Positions 6,371-13,926 are shown, counted from the stretch's first letter. The stretch is 31,206 bases of DNA from Opitutia bacterium UBA7876 (GCA_002500665.1 DLRY01000076.1:111956-143161), one strand, 5' to 3'. Notes: generated by a model from the letters alone, not told the origin. Translations and numbers: made by a program.

Positions 6371-8455
6371 TCAGCGGTATCCTCGGTATCCGCCCCTACC
6401 GAAACCACGGCGGTTCCAGCCACCTTGTCTGGGGCGATGGGAGGAGTGAGCGTTATGCAGTTCGTAGCGAGCCTCGGGGAGTTCCTTGAGAAAGCGGCTT
6501 TGGACGAGCCGCACCGGCGTTCCCTTCTGGTTGGAAAGGGTAGGGAAGAGCAGGTGGAGTGAGCTCTCCGCCCGGGTGGTCGCGACGTAGAAAAGTCGTC
6601 GTTCCTCCTCAAGGTCCCCTTCACCATCGATGGCCCGCTTGTTCGGGAAAAGGCCGTCGGCCAGTCCGATGATGAATACGTGTGGAAACTCCAGCCCTTT
6701 GGATTGGTGGATGGTGGACAAACGGAGGCAACTCTCGCCGGGACGAACTACCCGGTCTCCCGATTCCGAGCTCAGAAGGACGAGCTGGGAAAGCATTTCA
6801 TGGAGGTTTTCGTGTTTGCCTGCAAAATCAACCAGGCTCTCTAGGTCCTCCTCCCTCCTAGGCCAGTTCTCGTAAGTGGCCCGAAGATGATTCTGGTACC
6901 AGCCGTGAATGGCTTCGTCCACAACCTTGGCGGGTGTCGCGCTACCAGCCAGCAGATCGATCGAACGAAGGGTTTCCATGAGGTCTACCCAGTCCTCCCT
7001 GGCATCCGCGGGAACCTTCGCCACCAGGTCCGACTCCGCCAGAGCCTCGGTCACCCTCATCCCCTTCTCCTTGGTCCGACGCTCGGCCAAACCCAGTAGC
7101 TTGGCCGCTGTTTTCTCGCCTACTTTGGGCAAGAGACAGGCAAAGCGCATGAAGGCAGTCACGTCCTTGGGGTTGGCCACGAATCGAATCTGGGCAACGA
7201 GGTCCTTGACGTGGGCCTGCTCGAAAAATCTCAGTCCGCTGGTGATGACGAAAGGCAGGCCACGGCGGGAAAGTTCCACTTGTAGTTCCATGGCATGGTA
7301 GTGGGCTCGGTAGAGGATGGCGACGTCCTCGTAGCGGGCCCCTGCATCAACCAGGCTCTCGATTTTCCCCAGCACGAAGTCGGCTTGCTGGTAGGCATCC
7401 AGGGTAGGCACCAGGACGGGCAGGCTTGCGTGTGGGCGTGAGGGCTTGAGAACCTTGGAGTAACTGCTTTCTTCGTCCCTGCTGTCGAGGATTCCGTTGG
7501 CCAATTTGAGAATTTCGGGGGAGCTGCGGTAATTGGTCTCGATCTTGAAAACCGTCGTCCCGGGATGGCGCTGGGGGAATTCCATGATCTGGTCGATATC
7601 GGCTCCTCTCCAAGTGTAGATGCATTGGGCGTCGTCTCCAACGGCCATGATCTGGTGCTTGGCCCCGATCTTGTCGACGATTCCGGCCTGAAGGCTGTTG
7701 ACGTCCTGATACTCGTCGACCAGGACGTGCGAAAACCTCTCCTGATAGTACCGGGCCGCCTCCTCGTTGTTTTGCAGGACCTCAAGCCAATAGACCAGGA
7801 GGTCGTCGTAGTCGGCCAGTCCGCGCTCGATTTTGGTTTCCTGGTAGGCACGAGCGAATGAGTCGATTCTGGCAAGAAGCTCTCCATTGGCGGGGTAGCG
7901 TCCCTTGGCGATGTCCTCCACCGGCGAACCGATGTTCCTGGCAAAGCTGATCAGTCCCTTGATCGGCTTTGCCTTGGGGTTTTCCTTGGTCTTGAAAAAG
8001 CTCGGGTCCAAGCCGCGTATGACCTCGTTGAGGAGGGAGTCGGAGTCTCCATCGTCAAGGATGGTGAAATTTCTTACCAAGCCTACGGAATCTCCGAACA
8101 AACGCAGAACTTGTCCTCCCACGCTATGGAAAGTGCCTCCGAGGAAACGGTGGGAACCAACCCCCGTCAATTGCTCGACGCGGTCGAGCATTTGCTTGGC
8201 CGCCTTGTTGGTAAAGGTCAGCAGCAAAATAGCTTCCGGACTGACGCCTTGGGACAGAAGATAGGCGACCCGGTAGGTGAGGGTTCGGGTTTTGCCCGAA
8301 CCGGCCCCGGCAAGCACGAGGGCGGGACCGTCGGGGGCGGTTACGGCCCGGAATTGCTCCTCGTTGAGATCCGCTTTGAAATCGATTTCGGGCCGGTCCC
8401 GAACGGGCGGCGGGGAACCGAACATATCTTCCTCTTCATCCTCGTAGTCGTACAC
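6371..8455 (-). CDS. UvrD/Rep/PcrA-type superfamily 1 DNA helicase
   Basis: A 694-residue 3'-5' helicase acting in DNA repair or replication restart. Motif Q/I is ADLNEEQFRAV...LAGAGSGKTRTL (Walker A at residues 50-56). Motif Ia has TFTNKAAKQM, motif II is VDEYQDVN, motif III GDDAQCIYTWRGA, motif IV TNYRSSPEIL, and motifs V/VI include TIHQSKGLEFPHVF and RRLFYVATTRA. Length matches Rep/PcrA. The C-terminus is an arginine/glycine tail (RRGFGRGGYRGYR), unusual for the family and perhaps a nucleic-acid contact. The first start is GTG at 8455; ATG at 8425 (MFGSPP), preceded by GAGGAAG, is an alternative. It lies 43 bases after proB on the same strand, and its stop abuts that of the SufU-like gene on the other strand. 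Confidence 0.93.
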   Translation of the reverse strand: MYDYEDEEEDMFGSPPPVRDRPEIDFKADLNEEQFRAVTAPDGPALVLAGAGSGKTRTLTYRVAYLLSQGVSPEAILLLTFTNKAAKQMLDRVEQLTGVGSHRFLGGTFHSVGGQVLRLFGDSVGLVRNFTILDDGDSDSLLNEVIRGLDPSFFKTKENPKAKPIKGLISFARNIGSPVEDIAKGRYPANGELLARIDSFARAYQETKIERGLADYDDLLVYWLEVLQNNEEAARYYQERFSHVLVDEYQDVNSLQAGIVDKIGAKHQIMAVGDDAQCIYTWRGADIDQIMEFPQRHPGTTVFKIETNYRSSPEILKLANGILDSRDEESSYSKVLKPSRPHASLPVLVPTLDAYQQADFVLGKIESLVDAGARYEDVAILYRAHYHAMELQVELSRRGLPFVITSGLRFFEQAHVKDLVAQIRFVANPKDVTAFMRFACLLPKVGEKTAAKLLGLAERRTKEKGMRVTEALAESDLVAKVPADAREDWVDLMETLRSIDLLAGSATPAKVVDEAIHGWYQNHLRATYENWPRREEDLESLVDFAGKHENLHEMLSQLVLLSSESGDRVVRPGESCLRLSTIHQSKGLEFPHVFIIGLADGLFPNKRAIDGEGDLEEERRLFYVATTRAESSLHLLFPTLSNQKGTPVRLVQSRFLKELPEARYELHNAHSSHRPRQGGWNRRGFGRGGYRGYR

Positions 8456-8498
8456 GCCAGCTAGCTTTCTCCCAAAGCGACCAAACGATCAAGCGTTT

Positions 8499-9599
8499 TC
8501 AATCAAGGTTCGCCTGCAGGGGGGCCAGATGATCCCGGTGGACGACTTCAAGCCTATTCTTACCGGGAAAGGCATCCAGAACCTCGGCGTTGGTCTTTCC
8601 CTGGATGAGGAGCAAATCGCTTTTCCCGAAGCGGCTTATTCCCCTTGCTATCGTCTTTCCCGAGGGGTTGATGATCTCGACCACCTCAGCCTTGTCGAAG
8701 TCTCCGGTCACTTCGCGCAAACCGCAGGCAAGCAGGCTGCCTCCGTTTAGAAGGATTGCTTCGCAGGCCCCATCGTCAATATGAAGGCTACCCTTGGGGG
8801 AAGGGAAGAAGGCAAGCCATTTCTTCCTCTCGTTGAGCTCCAACCCTGAGGGGGAAAAGAAAGTTCCTTCTGCATGACCGTTGACGATCTTCCCAAGGTC
8901 CTGCGGGTTTTCCCCGCTTCCGATGAATACGGCGCAACCGGATTTGGTAGCGATCTTGGCTGCCTCTATCTTGGTCGTCATGCCGCCGACGGCGGTTTTG
9001 CTGGAGGTACCCTGGGCCATTTCCTCGATTGATGGGGTAATTTCCGCGACGAAGGGTATTAGGCTTCCCGCCTCGGGGTGGGTCATGAGGCCTTTTGCGG
9101 TGGAAAGGATGACCAGCATCTCCGACTTGCCAAGCGATGCCAGGAGAGCGGAGAGGACGTCGTTGTCACCAAATTTGATTTCCTCGTCACTGACCGAATC
9201 GTTCTCATTCACGACCGGGATCACCCCTTTGTCCAAGAGGGCCGAAAGCGTTTCCTGGACCTTTTGGGATCTTTCCCTGCTTCCGAAATCCTCGCGAGTA
9301 AGCAAAACCTGTGAAGCCATGAGCCCGACGCTTTCCATGGTCTCGCTCCAGGCACTCATGAGCTGGCATTGGCCGATCGATGCACAAGCCCTAAGCAGGG
9401 CCAAGTCCTTTGGTCTTTCCACCAGAGCCAGTTTCCCCATACCCAGCCCTACGGCTCCGGAACTGACGAGAATGGTTTCGATGCCGGAGGAGCTCAGCCC
9501 CTTGATTCCCTCGGCCAATCGAATCATGCGATCCAAGTGAATGCGGCCTTCTCCTGCGGAAAGAATGCCCGTTCCCAGTTTTACGACGATTCGCTTCAA
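8499..9599 (-). CDS. proB: Glutamate 5-kinase
   Basis: A 366-residue cytosolic enzyme that phosphorylates glutamate in the first step of proline synthesis. The amino-acid kinase domain occupies about residues 1-255: VVKLGTGILSAG at the start, LVSSGAVGLGMG, the NENDSVSDEEIKFGDNDVLSAL catalytic region (in two parts, NENDSV and FGDND), and GGMTTKIEAAKIA. A C-terminal PUA domain covers about 275-366 (GSLHIDDGACEAIL...KTIARGISRF), as in full-length ProB. Translation starts at TTG 9599, with AGGAG (plus-strand 9606-9610) six bases upstream, one of the clearest ribosome-binding sites in the window. It lies in a pyrH-frr-proB-helicase series on one strand. No proA is present here. Confidence 0.95.
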   Translation of the reverse strand: MKRIVVKLGTGILSAGEGRIHLDRMIRLAEGIKGLSSSGIETILVSSGAVGLGMGKLALVERPKDLALLRACASIGQCQLMSAWSETMESVGLMASQVLLTREDFGSRERSQKVQETLSALLDKGVIPVVNENDSVSDEEIKFGDNDVLSALLASLGKSEMLVILSTAKGLMTHPEAGSLIPFVAEITPSIEEMAQGTSSKTAVGGMTTKIEAAKIATKSGCAVFIGSGENPQDLGKIVNGHAEGTFFSPSGLELNERKKWLAFFPSPKGSLHIDDGACEAILLNGGSLLACGLREVTGDFDKAEVVEIINPSGKTIARGISRFGKSDLLLIQGKTNAEVLDAFPGKNRLEVVHRDHLAPLQANLD

Positions 9600-9683
9600 T
9601 CAATGCTCCTGATTCTTTGGGTTGTTCCTGGGAAGGTTCCCGCAGTCGACGGGATAAGCCCTTGGCTCGTTTTCAAGGTTCGG

Positions 9684-10241
9684 TCAGACCTGCCTCAGAT
9701 CCTCTTCCTTGGCCGACAGGGCTTGGTTGATTTGAGCCACGGAATCGTCCGTACTTTTTTGAACGTCCTTTTCCCCGCGCTTGAAGTCATCCTCGGGCAA
9801 ACCCTGCTTCTGGGCATCCTTAAGACCGTCCATAGCCTCCTTGCGGGAAGCTCGCACCCCAATCCGTCCCTGTTCCGCAAAGCCTTGGGCCATCTTGCAG
9901 AGTTCCTCCCTTCTTTCTCCGCTTAATTCGGGAATGGGCAGACGAATTACTTCTCCCGTGACAACTGGATTGATGCCCAGTTTTGCATCTAGGAGAGCTT
10001 TCTCTAAAGGGGCCACCGAAGACTTGTCCCAAGGCTGGATCTGAATGGTACGGGCATCGGGAGTGGTGATGGCTGCGACGTCCCTGACCTTCATGCTGGA
10101 CCCGTAAACGTCCACCACCACGTTTTCCACCATCGAACTGTTGGCCTTTCCGGTATGCAGAGTTGAAAACTCATGCAGGACGTGATCCACGGACTTTTGC
10201 ATGTCCGCATTCATCTTGGAGAAAATTTCCTTGGGTTCCAT
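9684..10241 (-). CDS. frr: Ribosome recycling factor
   Basis: A 185-residue, full-length ribosome recycling factor, which with EF-G splits post-termination ribosomes. Recognisable segments are the N-terminal helix (MNADMQKSVDHVLHEFSTLHTGKA), the domain II strand (VVDVYGSSMKVRDVAAI), TIQIQPWDKSSV, LGINPVVTGEVIRLPIPELS, ERREELCKMAQ, and the C-terminal helix with KDVQKSTDDSVAQINQAL. The gene follows pyrH by 64 bases, the arrangement widespread in bacteria (tsf-pyrH-frr), and precedes proB by 84 bases. ATG 10241 has only a weak purine stretch upstream. Nothing unusual is seen. Confidence 0.97.
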   Translation of the reverse strand: MEPKEIFSKMNADMQKSVDHVLHEFSTLHTGKANSSMVENVVVDVYGSSMKVRDVAAITTPDARTIQIQPWDKSSVAPLEKALLDAKLGINPVVTGEVIRLPIPELSGERREELCKMAQGFAEQGRIGVRASRKEAMDGLKDAQKQGLPEDDFKRGEKDVQKSTDDSVAQINQALSAKEEDLRQV

Positions 10242-10305
10242 AATTTGCTTTCTTGGTGGTTTCAGTTTTCCCAGTGATCACAGGGGAACACGGTTGGAGT
10301 GGGAT

Positions 10306-11019
10306 TTAAGTCACGATCGTGCCGATTCCTTGCCCGGAGACGGCGGTACGGATGGAATGCTTTTGCTGGAGATCGAAGACCAGGATCGGCATGCGGTTGT
10401 CCATACAGAGTGAAAAGGCGGTTGAATCCATGACGGAAAGTCTTTTCTCAAGGCATTCCATGAAAGTGAGCCGATCGAACTTGACCGCGTCCTCATGCTT
10501 GTGCGGGTCCTTGTCGTAAATGCCGTCTACCTTGGTGGCCTTGAGGATGATTTCAGCCGAGACCTCGCTAGCCCGCAGGGCGGCCGTGGTATCAGTGGAG
10601 AAGTACGGGTTTCCGGTTCCGGCCACGAAGATTACGATGCGGCCTCTTTCCAGGTGGCGCACGGCTCTTCTTTGGATGTAAGGCTCGGCTAGCTTGTCCA
10701 TAGCTATGGCGCTTTGGACCCGGACGACGGCTCCCATTTTTTCCAACCGATCCATCAGGGCAAGTCCGTTGATGACGGTTGCCAGCATTCCCATGGAATC
10801 GCCCGTGGTCCGGTCAATGCCCTTGTCGGCTCCCTGGAGTCCCCGAAAAATATTGCCTCCTCCCACTACAAGTCCAATCTCCACGCCCATGTCGGAGACG
10901 GCCTTTATTTCCTCACAGATGTTCTCGAGGGATTGGGCGTGAATTGGTTCGCCTTCGCTCCGGCTCCCCAAGATCTCTCCACTGATTTTAAGGATTATTC
11001 TCTTATATTGGCTAGACAT
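10306..11019 (-). CDS. pyrH: UMP kinase
   Basis: A 237-residue, full-length bacterial uridylate kinase converting UMP to UDP, a hexamer of the amino-acid kinase fold. Motifs: IILKISGEILGS at the N-terminus, GLVVGGGNIFRG, DSMGMLATVINGLAL, GRIVIFVAGTGNPYFSTDTTAALRA, ILKATKVDGIYDKDP (each recognised in part), and AFSLCMDNRMPILVFD near the end. It is followed by frr, matching the common pyrH-frr order. ATG 11019 has no ribosome-binding site. A tRNA-Gln gene lies 68 bases upstream on the opposite strand, so the pyrH promoter must lie in or close to that gap. Confidence 0.97.
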   Translation of the reverse strand: MSSQYKRIILKISGEILGSRSEGEPIHAQSLENICEEIKAVSDMGVEIGLVVGGGNIFRGLQGADKGIDRTTGDSMGMLATVINGLALMDRLEKMGAVVRVQSAIAMDKLAEPYIQRRAVRHLERGRIVIFVAGTGNPYFSTDTTAALRASEVSAEIILKATKVDGIYDKDPHKHEDAVKFDRLTFMECLEKRLSVMDSTAFSLCMDNRMPILVFDLQQKHSIRTAVSGQGIGTIVT

Positions 11020-11049
11020 GGGACCAAGTGCGTCGAGGATGCATCATTC

Positions 11050-11077
11050 TTGACTTTGAGAGGGCGACGTTCATTTT
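11050..11077 (+). promoter_or_regulatory. Possible sigma70-type promoter of tRNA-Gln
   Basis: TTGACT at 11050-11055 and CATTTT at 11072-11077 are separated by 16 bases and end about ten bases before the tRNA. The -35 box is good and the -10 box weak. Confidence 0.35.
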
Positions 11078-11087
11078 TGTAAGTTGA

Positions 11088-11161
11088 AGCCTGGTGGTGT
11101 AATGGTAGCACAGGAGTTTTTGGTACTCTTAGTTGGGGTTCGAGTCCCTGCCGGGCTGCCA
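11088..11161 (+). tRNA. tRNA-Gln (anticodon UUG)
   Basis: A 74-base cloverleaf. The acceptor stem AGCCTGG pairs with CCGGGCT (one G-U). The D stem GTGT pairs with GCAC around AATGGTA. The anticodon stem GGAGT/ACTCT encloses TTTTGGT with anticodon TTG, which reads CAA (Gln). The T stem TGGGG/CCCTG encloses TTCGAGT. The discriminator is G73 and the CCA end (11159-11161) is encoded in the DNA. It is transcribed away from pyrH and toward the MORN lipoprotein gene. Confidence 0.95.
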
Positions 11162-11179
11162 CTCAGATATAATTGAGTG
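11160..11179 (+). terminator. Hairpin at the end of tRNA-Gln
   Basis: CACTCA (11160-11165) and TGAGTG (11174-11179) are perfect inverted repeats around an eight-base AT-rich loop, followed by TTCT. The left arm shares two bases with the CCA end. It lies between the tRNA and the convergent lipoprotein gene and could act as a weak terminator or processing signal. There is no long T run. Confidence 0.35.
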
Positions 11180-11223
11180 TTCTAATGCCGCTCGTGGTCC
11201 CGAATGCAGGTTCCTTGTGATCG

Positions 11224-12882
11224 TCATGGTCCAGGTGGTGACTCGAACGGATTGAAGCTGTTTGCCTCGGGAGAGGGTGAAGGCGGTGCGCTGAATACAT
11301 CCCCAAGTGGAACCTGCGTGGCGTTTTCGTCACCGCCTGCGCTTTCCTTGAAGGGATCCACGGCATTGCCTGACGCACTGCCTTCGAAGGGATCGAAGTT
11401 GGATGGTGGCGGAGGCGGTGGTGGCAGCAAGGATTCGGGTTCCGAGGCCGGACCCAGGGGTGGCGGTGGCGGGTCGTTGTTGCCGTCATCGAAGGGATCG
11501 AAGGTAGGTGGTGGTGGCGGTGGTGGCGGAAGAAGCGATTCTGGTTCCTCAGCTGGAGCGGGCGAATTTTCGTTGCCGTCATCGAAGGGATCGAAGGTAG
11601 GTGGAGGTGGAGGCGGAGGTGGGACGAAGGTTTCGGGTTCTGGGGCCGGTGGTGGTTCGGGTGATTCGTCGTTACCGTTGCCAAAAGGATCAAAGGTCGT
11701 GGGTGGCGCAGGTGGAGGAGCCACGGGTTCAGGTACGGGAGGCGGAGTTGGCTTGGGAACCGTAGGGGGGGGCGGCGGAGCTAAAGGTGACGGGACGGGC
11801 GTCGGAATCGTGGGCGGGGCAGGTTCAGGTAAAACTGGTGACGGGGGCGTAGGAGATTCCCCTGAGGATGAAGAATCCTTCCATCTCCTGGGTGGCTTTG
11901 AAGGGGCGGTCGGTGAGTCAACCTCTTCCTCTTTTGGAAGGGGTGGAAGAATGCCCCCTTTAGGAGCAGGGGGGGGAGTGGGTGGTTGCGGTTGAGCGGG
12001 TTGAGCGACGGTTCCGACCCGCTGGCCGGTCATCAAGTCTTGGATGGCTTGGCCCTCAATGAAGCGTATCTCGGCAATCTTGCGACCGGTCTCGTCCCAT
12101 TCCGTGCAAATGCCGTCTTCCAAGCCGTTCTTGAAATTGTAGTCGAAAGCCTGCTGACCTGTGGAATACCATCCTTTGGAGTTGCCTTGCATCAAGTCTT
12201 CGTCGAAATCCGCAATAAGCCGTTTTTGCCCATTCTCGTACCAGGTTGTCTTCAAGCCGTGCCTCAGGTCCTTCTGAAAGGAAACCGATAGACTACGCTG
12301 GCCGGAAGGATACCATTCCGAAGAAGGCCCCTCCTTGAGGCCATGACGATAAAAGGTGGAGGACCTTCTGGATCCATCTGAGAACCATTCCAAAGCCTCG
12401 CCATGAGGTTTGCCGTTTCTCATGCCGACCTCGAAGGTCTTTGTGCCATTGGGATGCCATTCGCTTTTCGGGCCGTTCAACTTGTTGTCTGAGTAGGTCT
12501 CCATACGGAGTAATTCTCCGGTAATTCTGTATTCCTCCGATACGCCCTCACGAACCCCATTGGCAAAGCGAATGACCCTCCTTTTGCGACCATTGTAAAA
12601 GTACTCGGTTGTCTCGCCGTGTCTCTTGCCGCTCTTCCAACCTGAGACGGATTTCGTGGGGCTTTGCTCGAAGGTTTCTATGGCCTTGCCGGTAAAGGCT
12701 TTACCCGCACCTGAGGAGTTGACGTCGTTGTTGCCCAAGTGAACGATTCCGTCCTCGTCCTGATCGAGCCAGTGCAACATGACCGTATTGTCGGAGGTGG
12801 TGCTTACGGATGCGGGACCCAAACAGGAGGAAAAAAGAAAAACCAAGAGCAGATTTGGTACGAGAAGTTTAAACTTTTTCAT
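11224..12882 (-). CDS. Lipoprotein with MORN_2 (YwqK-like) repeats and a proline-rich DPF-repeat tail
   Basis: A 552-residue predicted lipoprotein: signal MKKFKLLVPNLLLVFLFSSC with lipidated C20. A segment with DQDEDGIVHL and AFTGKAIETF precedes about eight MORN_2-type repeats of roughly 23 residues (GKRHGETTEYFYNGRKRR, GKPHGEALEWFSDGSRRS, LRHGLKTTWYENGQKRL) up to about residue 285. The rest is proline-rich, with runs of seven to eight prolines and six DPF/NPF motifs (FDPFGNGN, FDPFDDGN twice, FDPFEG, VDPFKES, FNPFES). ATG 12882 is preferred over GTG 12885 because the signal begins MKK. There is no Asp after the lipobox Cys, so an outer-membrane, periplasm-facing or surface position is likely. 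MORN_2 proteins are often annotated as 'YwqK antitoxin', which has no support here. The function is unknown. Confidence 0.85.
   Translation of the reverse strand: MKKFKLLVPNLLLVFLFSSCLGPASVSTTSDNTVMLHWLDQDEDGIVHLGNNDVNSSGAGKAFTGKAIETFEQSPTKSVSGWKSGKRHGETTEYFYNGRKRRVIRFANGVREGVSEEYRITGELLRMETYSDNKLNGPKSEWHPNGTKTFEVGMRNGKPHGEALEWFSDGSRRSSTFYRHGLKEGPSSEWYPSGQRSLSVSFQKDLRHGLKTTWYENGQKRLIADFDEDLMQGNSKGWYSTGQQAFDYNFKNGLEDGICTEWDETGRKIAEIRFIEGQAIQDLMTGQRVGTVAQPAQPQPPTPPPAPKGGILPPLPKEEEVDSPTAPSKPPRRWKDSSSSGESPTPPSPVLPEPAPPTIPTPVPSPLAPPPPPTVPKPTPPPVPEPVAPPPAPPTTFDPFGNGNDESPEPPPAPEPETFVPPPPPPPPTFDPFDDGNENSPAPAEEPESLLPPPPPPPPTFDPFDDGNNDPPPPPLGPASEPESLLPPPPPPPSNFDPFEGSASGNAVDPFKESAGGDENATQVPLGDVFSAPPSPSPEANSFNPFESPPGP
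11381..11750 (-). repeat. Degenerate tandem repeats encoding proline tract + FDPF
   Basis: Four related units sit within the lipoprotein gene. Each holds a GATCGAAGG-like core (plus-strand 11391, 11496, 11590 and, degenerate, 11688) followed by a GGTGG/GGCGG tract. Spacings are 105, 94 and 98 bases. They encode a proline run, FDPF, an acidic/glycine linker and an ES/ET spacer. The two middle units are nearly identical over about 30 bases, which suggests recent duplication. Confidence 0.75.
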
Positions 12883-13070
12883 CACAATCAGTTAATGCCG
12901 ACAGGGCTACTTCGTTGCAAGAGGTTTTTCGCCGAGCGGAGGGGGGGGCGAGGTTTTCGAAAATGCCCGGGAGTGTTAATGAATCAATGCCTTCCATGGG
13001 GTTGCCATGCTGCGGATACCACCGAGATCAAACTAGCCCGAGCTCACTCGTTCGCTCGACTCCATTGGGT
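12883..13070. other. Intergenic region between lipoprotein and S4 gene
   Basis: 188 bases upstream of the MORN_2 lipoprotein. It contains an eight-G run (about 12942-12949) and an imperfect hairpin-capable segment, CGAGC...GCTCG, near 13039-13058. No RNA gene or convincing promoter was recognised. Confidence 0.4.
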
Positions 13071-13460
13071 TCAATCCTGCTGCCTTAGAAGAAATTCCTC
13101 CAAGTCTCGCCTCTGTTTTTTGGAAGGGCGTCCCTTAACCGTTGGCATAGAGCACCCTAAGTTGATTCTCTTGGACTTCTCTTTCGCCAGCTCATGCTCT
13201 TCCTCGGGGGTCATGTCGAGGAAGCTCTTGGCGGCAACCCCGGCTGAAACTCTTTTTTCCAGCAATTCCACCACTTTGACGGTCTTAAGCAACGGGCCCT
13301 TTTGAATGTTTAGCACGTCGCCTATCCTGATTGGCTTGGACGGCTTGCCAGGTCCGTCATTGACCTTTACCCAGTTCCGCTTGCATGCGTCCGTGGCGAG
13401 GGATCGGGTCTTGAATTGACGGGAGGACCATAGCCATCGGTCGAGTCTCACGCTTGACAT
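13071..13460 (-). CDS. Hsp15-like S4-domain RNA-binding protein
   Basis: A 129-residue basic protein with an N-terminal S4 RNA-binding domain (VRLDRWLWSSRQFKTRSLATDACK...WVKVND...KPSKPIRIGDVLNI, residues 4-50) and a lysine/arginine-rich end (KGRPSKKQRRDLEEFLLRQQD). E. coli Hsp15 (HslR) binds stalled 50S subunits carrying nascent chain-tRNA and recycles them. ATG 13460 is chosen because MSSVRLDRWLW matches the family N-terminus; a TTG at 13499 would add unrelated residues overlapping the previous gene. Its ribosome-binding site GAGGA (plus-strand 13471-13475) overlaps the stop codon of the XRE gene, so the two are probably translationally coupled. The pairing with an XRE regulator is not usual for HslR. 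Confidence 0.85.
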   Translation of the reverse strand: MSSVRLDRWLWSSRQFKTRSLATDACKRNWVKVNDGPGKPSKPIRIGDVLNIQKGPLLKTVKVVELLEKRVSAGVAAKSFLDMTPEEEHELAKEKSKRINLGCSMPTVKGRPSKKQRRDLEEFLLRQQD

Positions 13461-13473
13461 GGAAAATTTGTCC

Positions 13474-13905
13474 TCAGTGCGGAGAAAGCCTGATTTCAAG
13501 GGAAAATTCCCTGCCCGAATTGAGCACGATTTTCATTTTCCTGCCCTTCCTGCCGGGCAGGCGGATTTTGCTTACGTCCCCTGCCTTGATTCCGGTTCTC
13601 TGGAGGGCGTAAGGCAGAAAATTTAGGATTTCCGGCGGGTAGTCACTAAGGTCGGGAATTATGAAGTCCCTCTTGGAGGTCTTCAGGCCCTCGAGCACGA
13701 GTAGAAAGCGCTCCTCCTCATCGAGTTCCAGTCCTTTGGCTATACGGTTGATGGTCTTGCTTCCCGCCGACCGGATGCCGTTTTCAAGATCGTTGACGAT
13801 CGAAGTGGCGACGCCACTCGCAATGGCTAGTTGGGGCTGGGTCATCCCAGTCCGCTTGCGCATGGCTTTGAGTTTTCTCCCTAGTGATTTGGATCCCTTG
13901 CTCAT
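13474..13905 (-). CDS. XRE-family helix-turn-helix regulator
   Basis: A 143-residue protein with an HTH_3/Cro-CI domain in residues 8-65 (LGRKLKAMRKRTGMTQPQLAIASGVATSIVNDLENG, read in parts). The C-terminal half (residues 75-143), including PDLSDYPPEILNFLPYALQR and a basic stretch LPGRKGRKMKIVL, matches no family I recognise. The Hsp15-like gene starts 13 bases after it with a ribosome-binding site overlapping this gene's stop. A perfect inverted repeat (13906-13926) touches its start codon and probably serves as its operator or an RNA switch. tatC lies 53 bases upstream on the same strand. The size and close pairing recall toxin-antitoxin antitoxins, but the partner is an ordinary S4 protein. 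Confidence 0.82.
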   Translation of the reverse strand: MSKGSKSLGRKLKAMRKRTGMTQPQLAIASGVATSIVNDLENGIRSAGSKTINRIAKGLELDEEERFLLVLEGLKTSKRDFIIPDLSDYPPEILNFLPYALQRTGIKAGDVSKIRLPGRKGRKMKIVLNSGREFSLEIRLSPH

Positions 13906-13926
13906 ACAACCACCTTCAATGGTTGT
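13906..13926 (-). promoter_or_regulatory. Inverted repeat with the XRE gene's ribosome-binding site in its loop
   Basis: On the minus strand ACAACCA, TTGAAGG, TGGTTGT reads straight into the ATG. The 7-base arms are perfect, and the loop contains GAAGG, the ribosome-binding site, seven bases before the start. The site could be a DNA operator bound by the XRE protein itself, or an mRNA hairpin presenting the ribosome-binding site in its loop. Spacing and perfection are seen directly; the function is inferred. Confidence 0.55.

Noticed and set aside
11204..11995. Glycine-rich plus-strand open frame with SSKGSKVGGGGGGG repeats
   Set aside because: This is the complement of the proline-rich tail of the MORN_2 lipoprotein, whose minus-strand frame has a signal peptide and recognised repeats.
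11224..12882. 'YwqK antitoxin' annotation for the MORN_2 protein
   Set aside because: MORN_2 repeats alone do not indicate an antitoxin; the signal peptide and lipobox point to an exported lipoprotein and no toxin gene is adjacent.
13065..13080. T-loop-like GGGTTCAATCC suggesting a tRNA remnant
   Set aside because: No matching acceptor, D or anticodon stems exist nearby, and it overlaps the end of the S4 gene.
13071..13905. Toxin-antitoxin module formed by the XRE gene and its neighbour
   Set aside because: The partner is a recognisable Hsp15-like S4 protein, not a known toxin family.
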